Below, piece after piece: positions 15,001 to 19,500 of a stretch of 64,000 nt of DNA. Origin of the DNA: a virus; IMG/VR virus record IMGVR_UViG_3300035670_013228, positions 62,001 to 126,000 of that record; one strand, 5' to 3'. Below the pieces are notes generated by a model, which was given only the letters and a program-made list of their open reading frames with translations, was not told the origin of the DNA and did not search any database. The first letter of the stretch is position 1; each line of letters opens with the position of its first letter. The position numbers and the translations under genes were made by a program.

Positions 15001-16549
15001 TAGTAAAGGCGGAGTTGTTTATGCTAATAAGGGTATGCTAATTCCATACCAACCAAAAGGCACCGACACTGTTCCGGCCATGTTAACTCCTGGGGAGTTT
15101 GTTATAAACAGAGCAGCCACACAGGCTAATTTACCTTTATTACAAAGTATCAATAGCGGGAGGTATAATAAAGGAGGCATAGTTTATGCCGAGGATGGTA
15201 AATGTATTGGCAAGCAAACAGAAGATAAGTCAAATACAGAATCCAAACAACCAAAAAAGAAAGAACAATCTGCGAATCAGACACAAAATAATGTACAAGG
15301 AATAGATATTACCGATCCAAGACAAAGAGAACAAGCACTTGGTGGAATGTATAGAAGCTTAATTCCTTATACTACGGGAGAAGCTGGACAACAAAAATTA
15401 GCTATGGGTTTTACAGCATTGAAATCTGTAAGAATCAATATTAATCAGAGTAGACTTAAACAAAAGGGAGCTGGCGCGGAATTTGAGACATCTGGTCTAG
15501 GAACAGATCCTGGAACAATATATGTTCCTGGAAAAATGGTTGATACACCATTATTAAGGCACGAATATGGCCATGCTCTCATAGCAGCAACAACTCCTAG
15601 ACAATTTATGCAGAATATCTCTGGGGTTGCTCCTATAAGTCAATTTATCAACAGTTTAGAAAAAGCTAATGCTCGCATCAGGGTTACTCCACATAACTAT
15701 GAGGATGGTGGAGAAGTTGAGGATAAAAAAACACAACAACCATCAGAAAAAACCAATACTATAGGAATTTATAACAAAGAGCAGTTATTAAAAAATCCTC
15801 AGGAGGTATTCGCTACGCTCGTTCAATTGATAGGTAGTAACTTATTTCATAATTTGGGCGGGTCTGATGCTCTTCGTGCTGCTATGAAAATTTATGGATT
15901 TAATAAAGGAGGAATGGTTTATGCTAATAATGGTATGTTAATCGATTATAAACCAAAGGGTACGGATACTGTTCCTGCTATGCTTACTCCCGGCGAGTTT
16001 GTTATTAATCGCCAAGCAACACAACAAAATCTGCCCTTGTTGAGAGCTATAAATAATGGAGATAGCGCAATACCATATAGCAATGGTGGAATTGCTTATC
16101 TAAGACGAGGCGGCCAAACTAGTAACCTGTCGCAATCTTATGGATATGCTCAGCAATTTGACAATATTTCTAGGCAACTACAAGTATTTAATGGTATATT
16201 AATGGGCGCTAATCAGACACTAAATCAATTTGGAAATACATTACAACAAATTGGAGTCAATTTACAAAGAAATAATCAGAATATTGGCGGCGGTGTAAAT
16301 AATATTGATGGATTATCAAGATTTACATCAGCTTTTAATACTTTTATTACCCAATTGTCTTCTATTAGGATTCCAGAAATTATAACTATGCAACTAGCAC
16401 CATTACCACCAATTCAGGTAGTTATTACAGGAGCCGAAGCTCTTGCTGCTATAGAACCAGGACTACAAAGAACAATTAGTAGTCGTATAAATGAAGCATT
16501 GTCTTCTTTTGCTAATAATTTTGATGGAATAGATATTCAACAATCATAA
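2..16549 (+). CDS. Giant tape-measure-like polyvalent virion protein (5' end outside window)
   Basis: The frame is open from the left edge of the window, so the gene is partial; at least 5,515 residues are visible, and the GTG at 80 is probably an internal valine. Numbering residues from base 2: a P-loop GVAGAGKTT (~164-172); a nucleotidylyltransferase-like region with TLGH (~322) and ISGTMVR (~449); a HAD-like region with DFDET (~780), LTAR (~843) and IDDSEEN (~896); HELTH (~1264); an acetyltransferase-like segment (~1475-1580); a coiled-coil and hydrophobic tape-measure core (~1750-3700); PGEFVV-type motifs; an 11-residue repeat array; HEMAH (~4852) and HEYGH (~5187). Phage tape measures set tail length and can be ejected with the DNA. 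Embedded enzymes resemble the published 'polyvalent protein' concept. The tape-measure role is well supported by the Gly-rich/PGEFVV segments and position upstream of fibre genes; the activity of each domain is inferred from motifs only. Confidence 0.72.
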   Translation, partial: GRTKRQGIGNIPAKTVQEIRKAFKAEVDRTAEPPAPGYISRDEQIYRFADIAKSILTREKLWKSRPLEIMSRSSTSTGGTQSRDFVPKMIAQQFKPFKNGGIASRQIGYIDYDVIANPANEAVVSKGMEATGVTGPRLYADYLTNLAVKRRKEAGLEKLRAIYGVAGAGKTTLARGQGTDKASLRETTRFPILSPEDINKASEVIVLSSSVSQKKLDEIFSNVDRAYTLSTTTASEKERIKSQRESRDTTGIGLEGRKPGGTIGIENDTAISEALLSDRLGKKSVVLGRSSSGKLRRKTGNELVEVVKKKIGVAWGGFAPMTLGHESIVDSAKAMGISPEDFLYIVGSNEAIKLGDASSYRTAIFNQDSRVLLAKAGAGAKGATVLPKEKGFEIPLGFDIGESGADRRKVLLPGSGSVAFVGDEKSEEILQKYRDAGYKTKSIGRMGDISGTMVRDLISQGNLGELQKVLSPNVYELISNNIGRIQNRANILPSLIEQVQQSQAVKLADVEKQIKSVGISRIDQKKMSDPEYAAKAEALLELRALRDKIKSSGSFEPYKLLDRLAADQPEKYGLDFTLSKQTEPKPIRTVGQRQTASLGGLIQKLAEGGTVESIAARDQKSIEAVVLEQLSSFGNASGVKKILGLGAGDREASAILNAGNIKAGKNIEKAIRYINRALAKTGKADAAKEAKEAAMRKVAIAGLFPLDYNKDFSDWKLEDGREIYGYVRGFQSSFLPQIEAMQEANRATRQKFAEDIQDTAALGGLGNRNIQGPIQPLAIDFDETLALGTKMLDENGKEDLPAYSDRKKVMDSLAKARPTSLAKRLASIEQKNPGYVRMFSRILTARPQSTADIITSTLNRFGLPYIEQDVTGVSKGLGTDIAKAKAANVARAEKLIDDSEENIRATMAAGKSTFRYGEVPELKGPAEEKFGQSNIEGGLLEAALSQLLGYPINVDALQRNRAIDFPQGLGRGAQLFGLPPNIETEVKRTLDGDSFSKAREEFSRYFTENPQAYAKGGAATFGSGSFKFPKRISNAYVREMEKLLEQEQMEKVFETYPRNERMIVDEEAVQKGYESPFSRELFINSFKDKISRNTVFERMGQFARVIGLPPTDFLSAIPTQLDFGVNYPATALFNKDPSGPGTRGLQGVDLTPYGYTEQDKQDLFGYTKLIEEKKKQILKTIKTSVTTYEDGSFGYDVALAEKLRVELNDLQKQQRSLIDKNNAAIKAAKESRLQSANQSGRGSVGIATNPFNTSQRQDYSILYHELTHQLFNSLRTKNAQSFEAYKAKVASLFSGNNDDVADAFDALVGNTGYNSADVAYGRSYKLSGLSSLMMGSAKESFAKYVNSDPEYVPELRKTWAETTSTTTAKAFKPLNPKVNDILLRGQISQDVIDKYEDNGKEEFLTTLIQKLPLLDENLSGVLDSTLNELLGGAGISRQKFALGGLADSKDAMSGLMQGLYGNRRQQTDKKEKDFGKISITEDGDMLSVGYLKNESRSGYVQAMKYKDNLWYVGLSKATKGYGPRLYDVAMEAVTEKGGMLTSDRSMVSSDAQKVWAYYFKNRGDVKKTPLEPENWTKNQALIDPKLYGRKETWPPANDPAWILQSGYSKSPTLLNDPEQVKRNNNRTQKPVDSRSMALSYFQRADGGPINRFADGGSVPALVSNGEAYVPPKLAKRIGYGTLNRMNQADKNGMGRFSDGGISIFKGPGSGTSDSIPTSLPVGSFIIREKATKALGLNRGGSVGIPRFKDGGSPGNLEAEIQRILIELENFKKAIYEGARQAGKTATEAKQQADRAVLSKGSEILSRTAKPIDPKNLPRGKTLEQAESERSQTRSASFEALRRMQDQSPILKSNTAIQVSTSQKITGFFQQILGFSKQTAQAQQDGAKAQQQASSAIQQSSDQLQNTSKKQSNINFGGFGTALAFTGPALASQLGEVIGGATGAGVAGVASNVSTFTSIGSQFGGIGAIGGLLVGLATSIDSWGASIANFEATASAARIDQIFDTTTKAFERLSTNINDKGAFNDVIGNFQRIQNEEVKLAAFREKANAPSTLTGLGRRIGLLSTPTAETVGGEKAVSQQKAAAVAQQFLESQIQAEQDYKTVSQKLQQAGSSFDSLYASILEADTAYAVEVEKIKQSTDTEDRKNQKINELTAQKTQEIRTSIETRFADIERAKANKRLTKQLDFVSVSLTRTFTTLNQSINAAAFSLDQASESIQNIVNDSANFSNRLRTSNILENPRAYSRAEQNAAISQSAQFAGGDRQFIEQFARFSLDIEDSMTSALNQARAGGVTDPNVIGDRFGSLLTNQLDSIFGPQLGESIRSQFKTAINELTKGGTKLEDISTQDILDNIPGLNQQVQASKQVFEALNASAKFLENALNFVGASAKEYGSLQDKLAENIASSQNIIAQSNLSLQEALGKRISLSERRQARTSTAAIRAGVRPQDLNANFLSDRRDTLIQQKQNIEKSLDNLSQSFNKRDLAASRQFVELNKQLGLTESSIRQVNQALESLPQNIEQNINDIISEISRLQQKSVNITGASTSFGEKLLGSTPQELQELGTTFNILNSALSGNLNTIQQSQAAQLAYRQALDDGKTQQEAMVVAQQAFAGQTRNVLGLFNELSSMSGLEEDELRPIRAQLFKNLASSQGAGLENNPIFQTIINRLEQPPEESREIRELRNLLQVEQQSLIQSTETINQNTLDKQTAVLDAANQRFIDALNDIEVRFNTEQLRSMGLGLSRPGDIKPPAAPQARAKGGLIYASDGTYVNYQPKGTDTIPAMLSPGEFVVNAQATKNNLGLLRSINSSVGSGKTFSSGGVVYAADGGSSAAKGLFSNRYFPTLGPIWDSIKKLFSSAGKFSIPNLGNLGKLDLTQLLSSGVRGLGRLGGNIGNTLIDDFAKGGLKTAITNIVDAFSSLGNTFSLTSDGNLLPGQSDSVLDDVSKNLRSIFSKTKGAGVLFRYLGPLIGGVQGFMADTEKTKRNSYANAALGALTGSGTTMGDVGATSITGSQTGGNLLQAGLATAQYMSMGVPPPLAAALAAGAMTTQEVMGYMGDIDETRASEARTQSISQSQRNAGRVVSNDIKRKPGETNEEYRSRRIEERAVERVGANKLVGFNANERLWIATKARLTNEKESLLSRLGPDSPQVVEIDRKIKEHDNSRSSIFQDTRFNSTGAVLSYIGLGSATTVNETKSATEIEAAVQSEQKYQKAMAVARREEQEYFADMDDRRALARQNKLEKELKDKGISLDKDGDDELDSEFVKEEGDPDYQRYLDMQAIFDTQQFIQRSEKAAETEANDKAELLELGLPSYASEAQVDAARQIRDAKQQATQIEQRIKEELDTDNIPGVGRFKTSSQLRADASDRNFGLPPEVLASGNFNEWQQLLAKKEKIFAKIEELNRGRLVSSGDPFSGDTITTSLREANADELGRYLTEYQQLAQIDSDLARAYQTGLENYASTNYPSADIDEVRSMAWDDYDKGIRSKEAEAQKRDKLAANKEADKQAKMWKTVASISNVKLPSKFENPGKFLTFRSNILDKLKSKFPLSGDPSTDIQTMQQYGLDANIAEAIFKPFDNNQIAAVASLIPISANTDPVLRSQVSLLSQASSASIDTAKNNAYLLNIIQKNPKVNQKFKTAFIKSVNDINNFNKMVTGYNQLDPTKQNNARANLLKRLTRQGYIDPRDPNGSIDRLNALGGTNVSQFLFPNQQAQNKVIRIAGAKNSGGIVYASGGMLVPYEPKGTDTVPAMLTPGEFVVNKQATARNKGLLESINRSKGGSVKYLADGGLASDTSDKITVGTKDGTSIVRQNPLYTTVQDNLRYTKRLDSMAVSTEKTLKGHTRSLEYIGSGVTKLNNRIDSASTTLGVPFSRGGIVYASNGMLVPYQPKGTDTVPAMLTPGEFVVNRQATSKHRGLLESINRNKGGSVKYLANGGPSSDSEVTKVVDGVQITKPSEVLKLSKENLSTSKTLLTNSIKTKEILQNSNNYFVSSDKTVNEKLDKILQDNKGLREDTAQEHKKTRRHIEREHFHTKEYIDYAHYGTRDKLVAEHATTRTHITAEDNDTRQYVADQHDNTRKSVADEHKKTRSEIPSHLKISMKARGAETDAHTTIEAMGIKSHVTDEHKLTRNFLLRQQPKNLASGGIVYASNGQLINFQPKGTDTVPAMLTPGEFVVNAKATKNNLDLLHSINNGGKPYSRGGVIHLQDGGLAVDKGDRVAEAYNATLKAYEQPEDAQLTNKKIPIKGGEAQYFPKLDYFALYDRPSGIPDENRISGDSFSRGFRIQVREGIISRSNVPREPSAAVSELGDEELSTIWTINKQDWLSDEAAKRGVDINRGDNRPWKDRVQNRLPTEYPEKWWEKFDQDPELRENLATLNAAANTMGGSSKISPIWDYGRNSRDQVETIRKKIKDYLVAKKIKESVAEDTAMGISESEILTYLERYSSLTDFNSNKSDKDEKLYFWEQWLSRIRLYNRVTGREDQEGPTIYIPNDQTPQQREDARLAAEARKAEEIRKEEQRKAEATRKRVEDYKTERTRAQRAQDPDAIWKLPGDKEQTTNEWSGKPPQPERRWVSLDEKYATIGTLVAYKDGKASIRKPTGQTIVVDQNKLSEMDQKYLTDLLIEQKTQPLPTPKSRTGPQTLPTPQSQTRQQPLPIPKPQTGPQTKPADRQLPTPRPQTGPQTKPIPEPKTIPQDNSYVWLGGHKINDKPLKGTYINKDSNGVLIQTPEGKNIRVDPYTWNKYSTPEDKAKTMSPSAMSRGGIVYAQFGGLLNDDQSTVDIYNPQAMKSTLDSLTMSLLPYTSNEVGQQRLIMATNQNYGISGIRQSNLPGRASAMFDVQSRNLVFRDRVIRSATAKHEMAHALANSVHAPPTTRDQQFANQMGQFSSEEALRIWEARAQIKKQQYIESGIDRERVEQQYQAEKRLLIQQLGNRGNARNSIVAQMGEELYENNYQQLADTSYTLDQLNAMPNELFAVIASIADAPEFSNMPASQAFLKQSMRTLGYSKGGVVYANKGMLIPYQPKGTDTVPAMLTPGEFVINRAATQANLPLLQSINSGRYNKGGIVYAEDGKCIGKQTEDKSNTESKQPKKKEQSANQTQNNVQGIDITDPRQREQALGGMYRSLIPYTTGEAGQQKLAMGFTALKSVRININQSRLKQKGAGAEFETSGLGTDPGTIYVPGKMVDTPLLRHEYGHALIAATTPRQFMQNISGVAPISQFINSLEKANARIRVTPHNYEDGGEVEDKKTQQPSEKTNTIGIYNKEQLLKNPQEVFATLVQLIGSNLFHNLGGSDALRAAMKIYGFNKGGMVYANNGMLIDYKPKGTDTVPAMLTPGEFVINRQATQQNLPLLRAINNGDSAIPYSNGGIAYLRRGGQTSNLSQSYGYAQQFDNISRQLQVFNGILMGANQTLNQFGNTLQQIGVNLQRNNQNIGGGVNNIDGLSRFTSAFNTFITQLSSIRIPEIITMQLAPLPPIQVVITGAEALAAIEPGLQRTISSRINEALSSFANNFDGIDIQQS
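400..2760 (+). other. Embedded P-loop, nucleotidylyltransferase-like and HAD-like domains
   Basis: Three enzyme-like domains lie in a row inside the giant gene. Bases 491-517 encode a Walker A motif (GVAGAGKTT). Bases about 930-1450 encode GGFAPMTLGH, matching the (H/T)xGH motif of cytidylyl/adenylyltransferases, followed about 125 residues later by ISGTMVR, matching the ISxTxxR motif of the same superfamily. Bases about 2325-2760 encode AIDFDETLA, then ILTARP, then LIDDSEENI, the order and spacing expected for HAD motifs I, II and IV. A kinase-like P-loop plus an NMNAT-like domain recalls NadR, though the order differs and the substrate is unknown. Motif recognition is direct; function is inference. 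Confidence 0.55.
3560..4130 (+). other. Embedded HELTH metallopeptidase-like domain
   Basis: Bases 3791-3805 encode HELTH within the stretch DYSILYHELTHQLFNS. HExxH supplies two zinc ligands and the catalytic glutamate in zincin peptidases. It is preceded by a short Gly/Ser-rich strand-like stretch and followed by helical sequence, as in many small phage zincins. The third zinc ligand cannot be identified by eye. It is the first of three HExxH motifs in the same protein. Confidence 0.45.
4420..4740 (+). other. Embedded GNAT-like acetyltransferase segment
   Basis: The segment contains KGYGPRLYDVAMEAV followed by LTSDRSMVSSDAQKVWAYY. This resembles a family of phage proteins in which 'GYGPxLYD..ME' and 'DRxxVSxxAxxVWxYY' occur together and which are usually annotated as GNAT-like N-acetyltransferases. 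It sits between the HELTH region and the first Gly-rich 'DGG' repeats. The acceptor is unknown, and the assignment rests on remembered family resemblance. Confidence 0.45.
5730..11110 (+). other. Tape-measure core: hydrophobic segments and long helical stretches
   Basis: This part of the giant gene starts with a Gly/Ala-rich hydrophobic stretch (about 5740-5990, beginning FGGFGTALAFTGPALASQL), continues with long Gln/Glu/Lys/Ala-rich probable coiled coils (6000-8200), and contains a second Ala/Gly-rich hydrophobic stretch at about 8930-9150 followed by charged helical sequence (9150-10500). Alternating helical rods and hydrophobic segments is the usual layout of tail tape measures. No enzymatic motif is visible here. 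Confidence 0.6.
12026..12370 (+). repeat. 11-residue (hendecad) repeat array
   Basis: Seven consecutive 11-residue units run from about 12029 to 12262 with the pattern xEHxxTRxxIx, for example QEHKKTRRHIE, AEHATTRTHIT, DQHDNTRKSVA and DEHKKTRSEIP. A further DEHKLTRNFLL unit follows at about 12350. Eleven-residue periodicity is characteristic of right-handed or straight coiled coils. The invariant His and Thr-Arg positions suggest a regular surface and possibly metal or anion binding along the rod. It lies between two copies of the PGEFVV motif. Confidence 0.8.
13855..14070 (+). repeat. Proline-rich PTPxPQTGPQTKP linker repeat
   Basis: About five imperfect copies of a 10-14 residue unit (such as LPTPKSRTGPQT and LPTPRPQTGPQTKP) run in tandem. 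The unit is also visible as DNA-level repetition of 'cctcaaaccggtcctcaaac' type sequence at about 13967 and 14014, indicating recent unit duplication. Pro/Thr/Gln-rich tracts like this are extended linkers. Here it separates the charged region ending near 13.85 kb from the peptidase-like region that follows. Confidence 0.75.
14300..15000 (+). other. Embedded HEMAH peptidase-like domain (first of a duplicated pair)
   Basis: Bases 14555-14569 encode HEMAH. Upstream is LLPYTSNEVGQQRLIM, which matches LIPYTTGEAGQQKLAM in the next peptidase-like domain at 15360-15410. The two domains therefore look like paralogues. This one lies between a truncated and a full copy of the PGEFVV motif. A zinc peptidase role is inferred from HExxH; substrate and third ligand are unknown. 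Confidence 0.5.
15290..15900 (+). other. Embedded HEYGH peptidase-like domain (second of a duplicated pair)
   Basis: Bases 15560-15574 encode HEYGH in LLRHEYGHALIAATTP. The sequence upstream aligns by eye with the preceding HEMAH domain: the PYTxxExGQQxLxM motif, then a QSxL stretch, then HExxH about 55-65 residues on. A PGEFVV motif copy lies directly before and directly after it. This gives a repeat-peptidase-repeat-peptidase-repeat order in the last 2 kb of the gene. Confidence 0.5.
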
Positions 16550-16563
16550 TATGGAGAAATTTA

Positions 16564-19500
16564 ATGTCAAATCTTAATGTTATTTCTGGAACACTAAATA
16601 TAGGCTCTGGACAAGTTTATGACATTATTTTATCTGATACATCTGGTAGTCCTACAGTATTTAATCAAAATAGACTAAATATAGACTTTGCGGTTTCTGG
16701 TACAACAGCGGGAGATGCTCTATACTTTGATGCGTCAAAAGGTCGTTTAGGTATTAATAACACCAACCCGGACGCGGCACTACATATTGTTACGGATTGC
16801 GCATACGACGGATTAAAAATAGAGAACGAAACAAATTGTGCTACTGGTGTTAGAATACTATTTATACATAATAGTCAAACTCCGCCAGAAACAGGAAGTT
16901 ATCCCGTTACCATAGATTTAGCTGGCAGAGATAACAACTATAATACAATTAATTATGCTCAAATTAAATCTAGAATTTTAGATCCAGCTAGTTTGCAAAC
17001 TAGTGGAGAAATAATATTTTCTGTAGATCATACGGGAATTAGTAAAGAGGTTTTTAGATCCAGTCTTGTTAATACTGTTTTAGGTGGAATGAACAATGTT
17101 ACTGGACATTTTTATGATGTTATAGGATACAATAATATTACCAGTGGATTATCTTATATTTTATTAGGCAATAGTAATAATATTGTCAATAATACTGGTA
17201 TAGTTATAGGTAATAATAATTATGGTCGTGGAGATAAAGTCCTTATAGTATCAAATAATAGTTCTGTTTCAGGATTAAGTAATATAGCATTTTCTGTTGA
17301 TAGTTTTATTTCAGGCTTATCAAACATAGGTATAGGATCATCGTGTAAAGCAACTGGTAACTATAATATTTTTCTAGGTAGTAATAATAATATTAGCGGA
17401 AATAATTTAGTAGTTCTAGTATCAGAATCTATGTTGGTCGGAAATTCTGGTATAGGTTTTGGTACAAATATAGATAATATTGGAAATAATAATATTTATA
17501 TAGGTAATAATATTAATTTAAGTGGAAATAATGATATTATATTGGGTTCAAATACTAATATTTCTGGTTCTAACAACATTGTATATGGAAATAGTTCATC
17601 CGTTAGTGGTAATGATATTATTAATATAGGTAGAGCTAATAATACAAGAAGTATTAATAGTGGTATTTATATTGGTAGTAATATTAATTTAGAAAATAGT
17701 TTCAAATCTGTAATAGTAGGATTAGGAACATCAACCACTAGCGGTCTACAAGATAGCATACTACTCGGCATAAACAATAGCACACTTGATGCTTCTCCAA
17801 CTGGTCTGGTTGTTATAGGACAAAATAATATTGTATCTAATATTAGACAATCTTTAATTGTTGGAAATAATAATAATTTATCTGGTAATCTAGCTAATAA
17901 TATTATTATAGGTCCAAGAAATCATGTGCCTATTGATAGTAATAATAACTTAGTTTTTGGAGTTTTAAATAATACCAGCGGAATAGTTATTAGTACAGAC
18001 GGATCGGTTACTGGTACGGATACTAGAACCGCCGGAAACGCCATGTCTAATACTAATGTTTTCGGTATTAATAACTGGATTTCTAATGCTAGTGGAGCTT
18101 TAGTTGTTGGTAACAAATCAAGAGTAATAGGACTTAATGCTAATACTCTGGGTTCGTATACTAATTTAGATGGCAATAATATACAGAACTTGGGAAATAG
18201 TAATTTTATTATTGGAAATAATATTTCTACTTTAGGATCATATAATGATATTATAGGTAGTCATTCATTATCAGTTAATACATCAAGCGAAAGAAATCAA
18301 ATATTCGGTAGTGGTAATATTGTTATAGGTCCGAACGAAGTTATAATTAGTGGTATTACTATAGGTTCTAATAATGAAGTTTATGGACCACTGAATATTG
18401 TTTATGGTAATCATAATACTGTTGGACTAGTTAGATATCCATGCAGAGTATCCGGAACTAATATTGTAATAATCGGAAATATAAACGATTTCGGCCCCGG
18501 AGACAGAGTACTAACATGCCTATACTCTCCTGCATCAAAAAATACAGCCTGTCATATTCGTACAATTTTAGATGGTGTTAATCCAACAACAGAAGAACCA
18601 TTAGGTATTATTAAACAAAATACCGGTTCTAGTTATGTTACTACCTTAGTAGTAAATAGCACTATAACACAATCTGATACTGTAGATTATTATGTTAAAA
18701 CAACTTTTGATGATGTTGTACATGGTGGCGGAGATCCGTGCGAAGAGTGTTTTGCTGATTTATACGCAGGTTATGATACAGGATATGTTTTAGCGTTTCA
18801 AGATGGTAATGATGAAACAGATCTAATAAATAATCCTTTGTATGGTAATTATAATACTGTTATAGGGAATAATAATAGATGTACTCATGGTAGTGGTTTA
18901 GTTTTGGGATACAGTAATAATATTTCGGGTATTAATCACATCGCTATAGGACATGGAATCAAAGGCAATTACAATAATTCTGTACAAATTGGTAGTAGTA
19001 ATCTTAATAAATTATTTTTTGATAATGAAAAAATAGTATTTAATACCGGAACATATCAACAGGGCGTATATTTTAATAGTAGTAATGCTGGTGGAGTTAA
19101 TAATGATAGAGTCTTAATGATAAATCTATCAACTAATAGAGTAGGCGTTAATACCACAACTCCAAGATCCACACTAGATGTTAGCGGTGTTCTAACAACA
19201 GATAGATTACGAGTAAAATTATCAACAGTTCCGGGATATGCTTTGATAGCAGATGCTTCCGGAGAAGCAACTTGGCAATTTCCTGTTAATTTGTCTGGAC
19301 AAAATAGTGGATTATTATTTAAAGTAACAGATCAAATCGGTAGTGGTATCAGAGATATTATATTCAATACTGGTACTAGAGAAATTACATATTTAAGAGC
19401 AGACAAAGATTCTCAAGAAACATTTTTACTAGATTCAGAATCCATAGAAGAACGCATTCTAATTATTAGTCCTAGTGGAATGTTTTTAAATAATCCTGGT

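Larger units (their letters stand above)
4930..16115 (+). repeat. PGEFVV-type motif repeats in the tape-measure-like protein
   Basis: A motif of about 50 residues, GGxVYAxxGxxVxYxPKGTDT followed by VPAMLTPGEFVVNxxAT and a helical LLxSIN segment, recurs at about 8261-8412, 11159-11310, 11599-11750, 12410-12560, 15007-15160 and 15905-16055, with a truncated copy at 14263-14300. Shorter GGxVYAxDG-like tails recur after most copies. Degenerate early versions lie at 4930-5255, including a GPGSGTSDSIP form typical of phage tape-measure and structural proteins. Copies from 11 kb onward are nearly identical in protein but use different codons, so they are old or under protein-level selection and are not recent DNA duplications. 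Confidence 0.85.

Noticed and set aside
17040-18990. Repeated AAT/GGT-rich DNA in the fibre gene considered as a CRISPR or tandem satellite array.
   Set aside because: The repeats are degenerate, remain in one frame and encode a continuous solenoid-like protein with no spacers.
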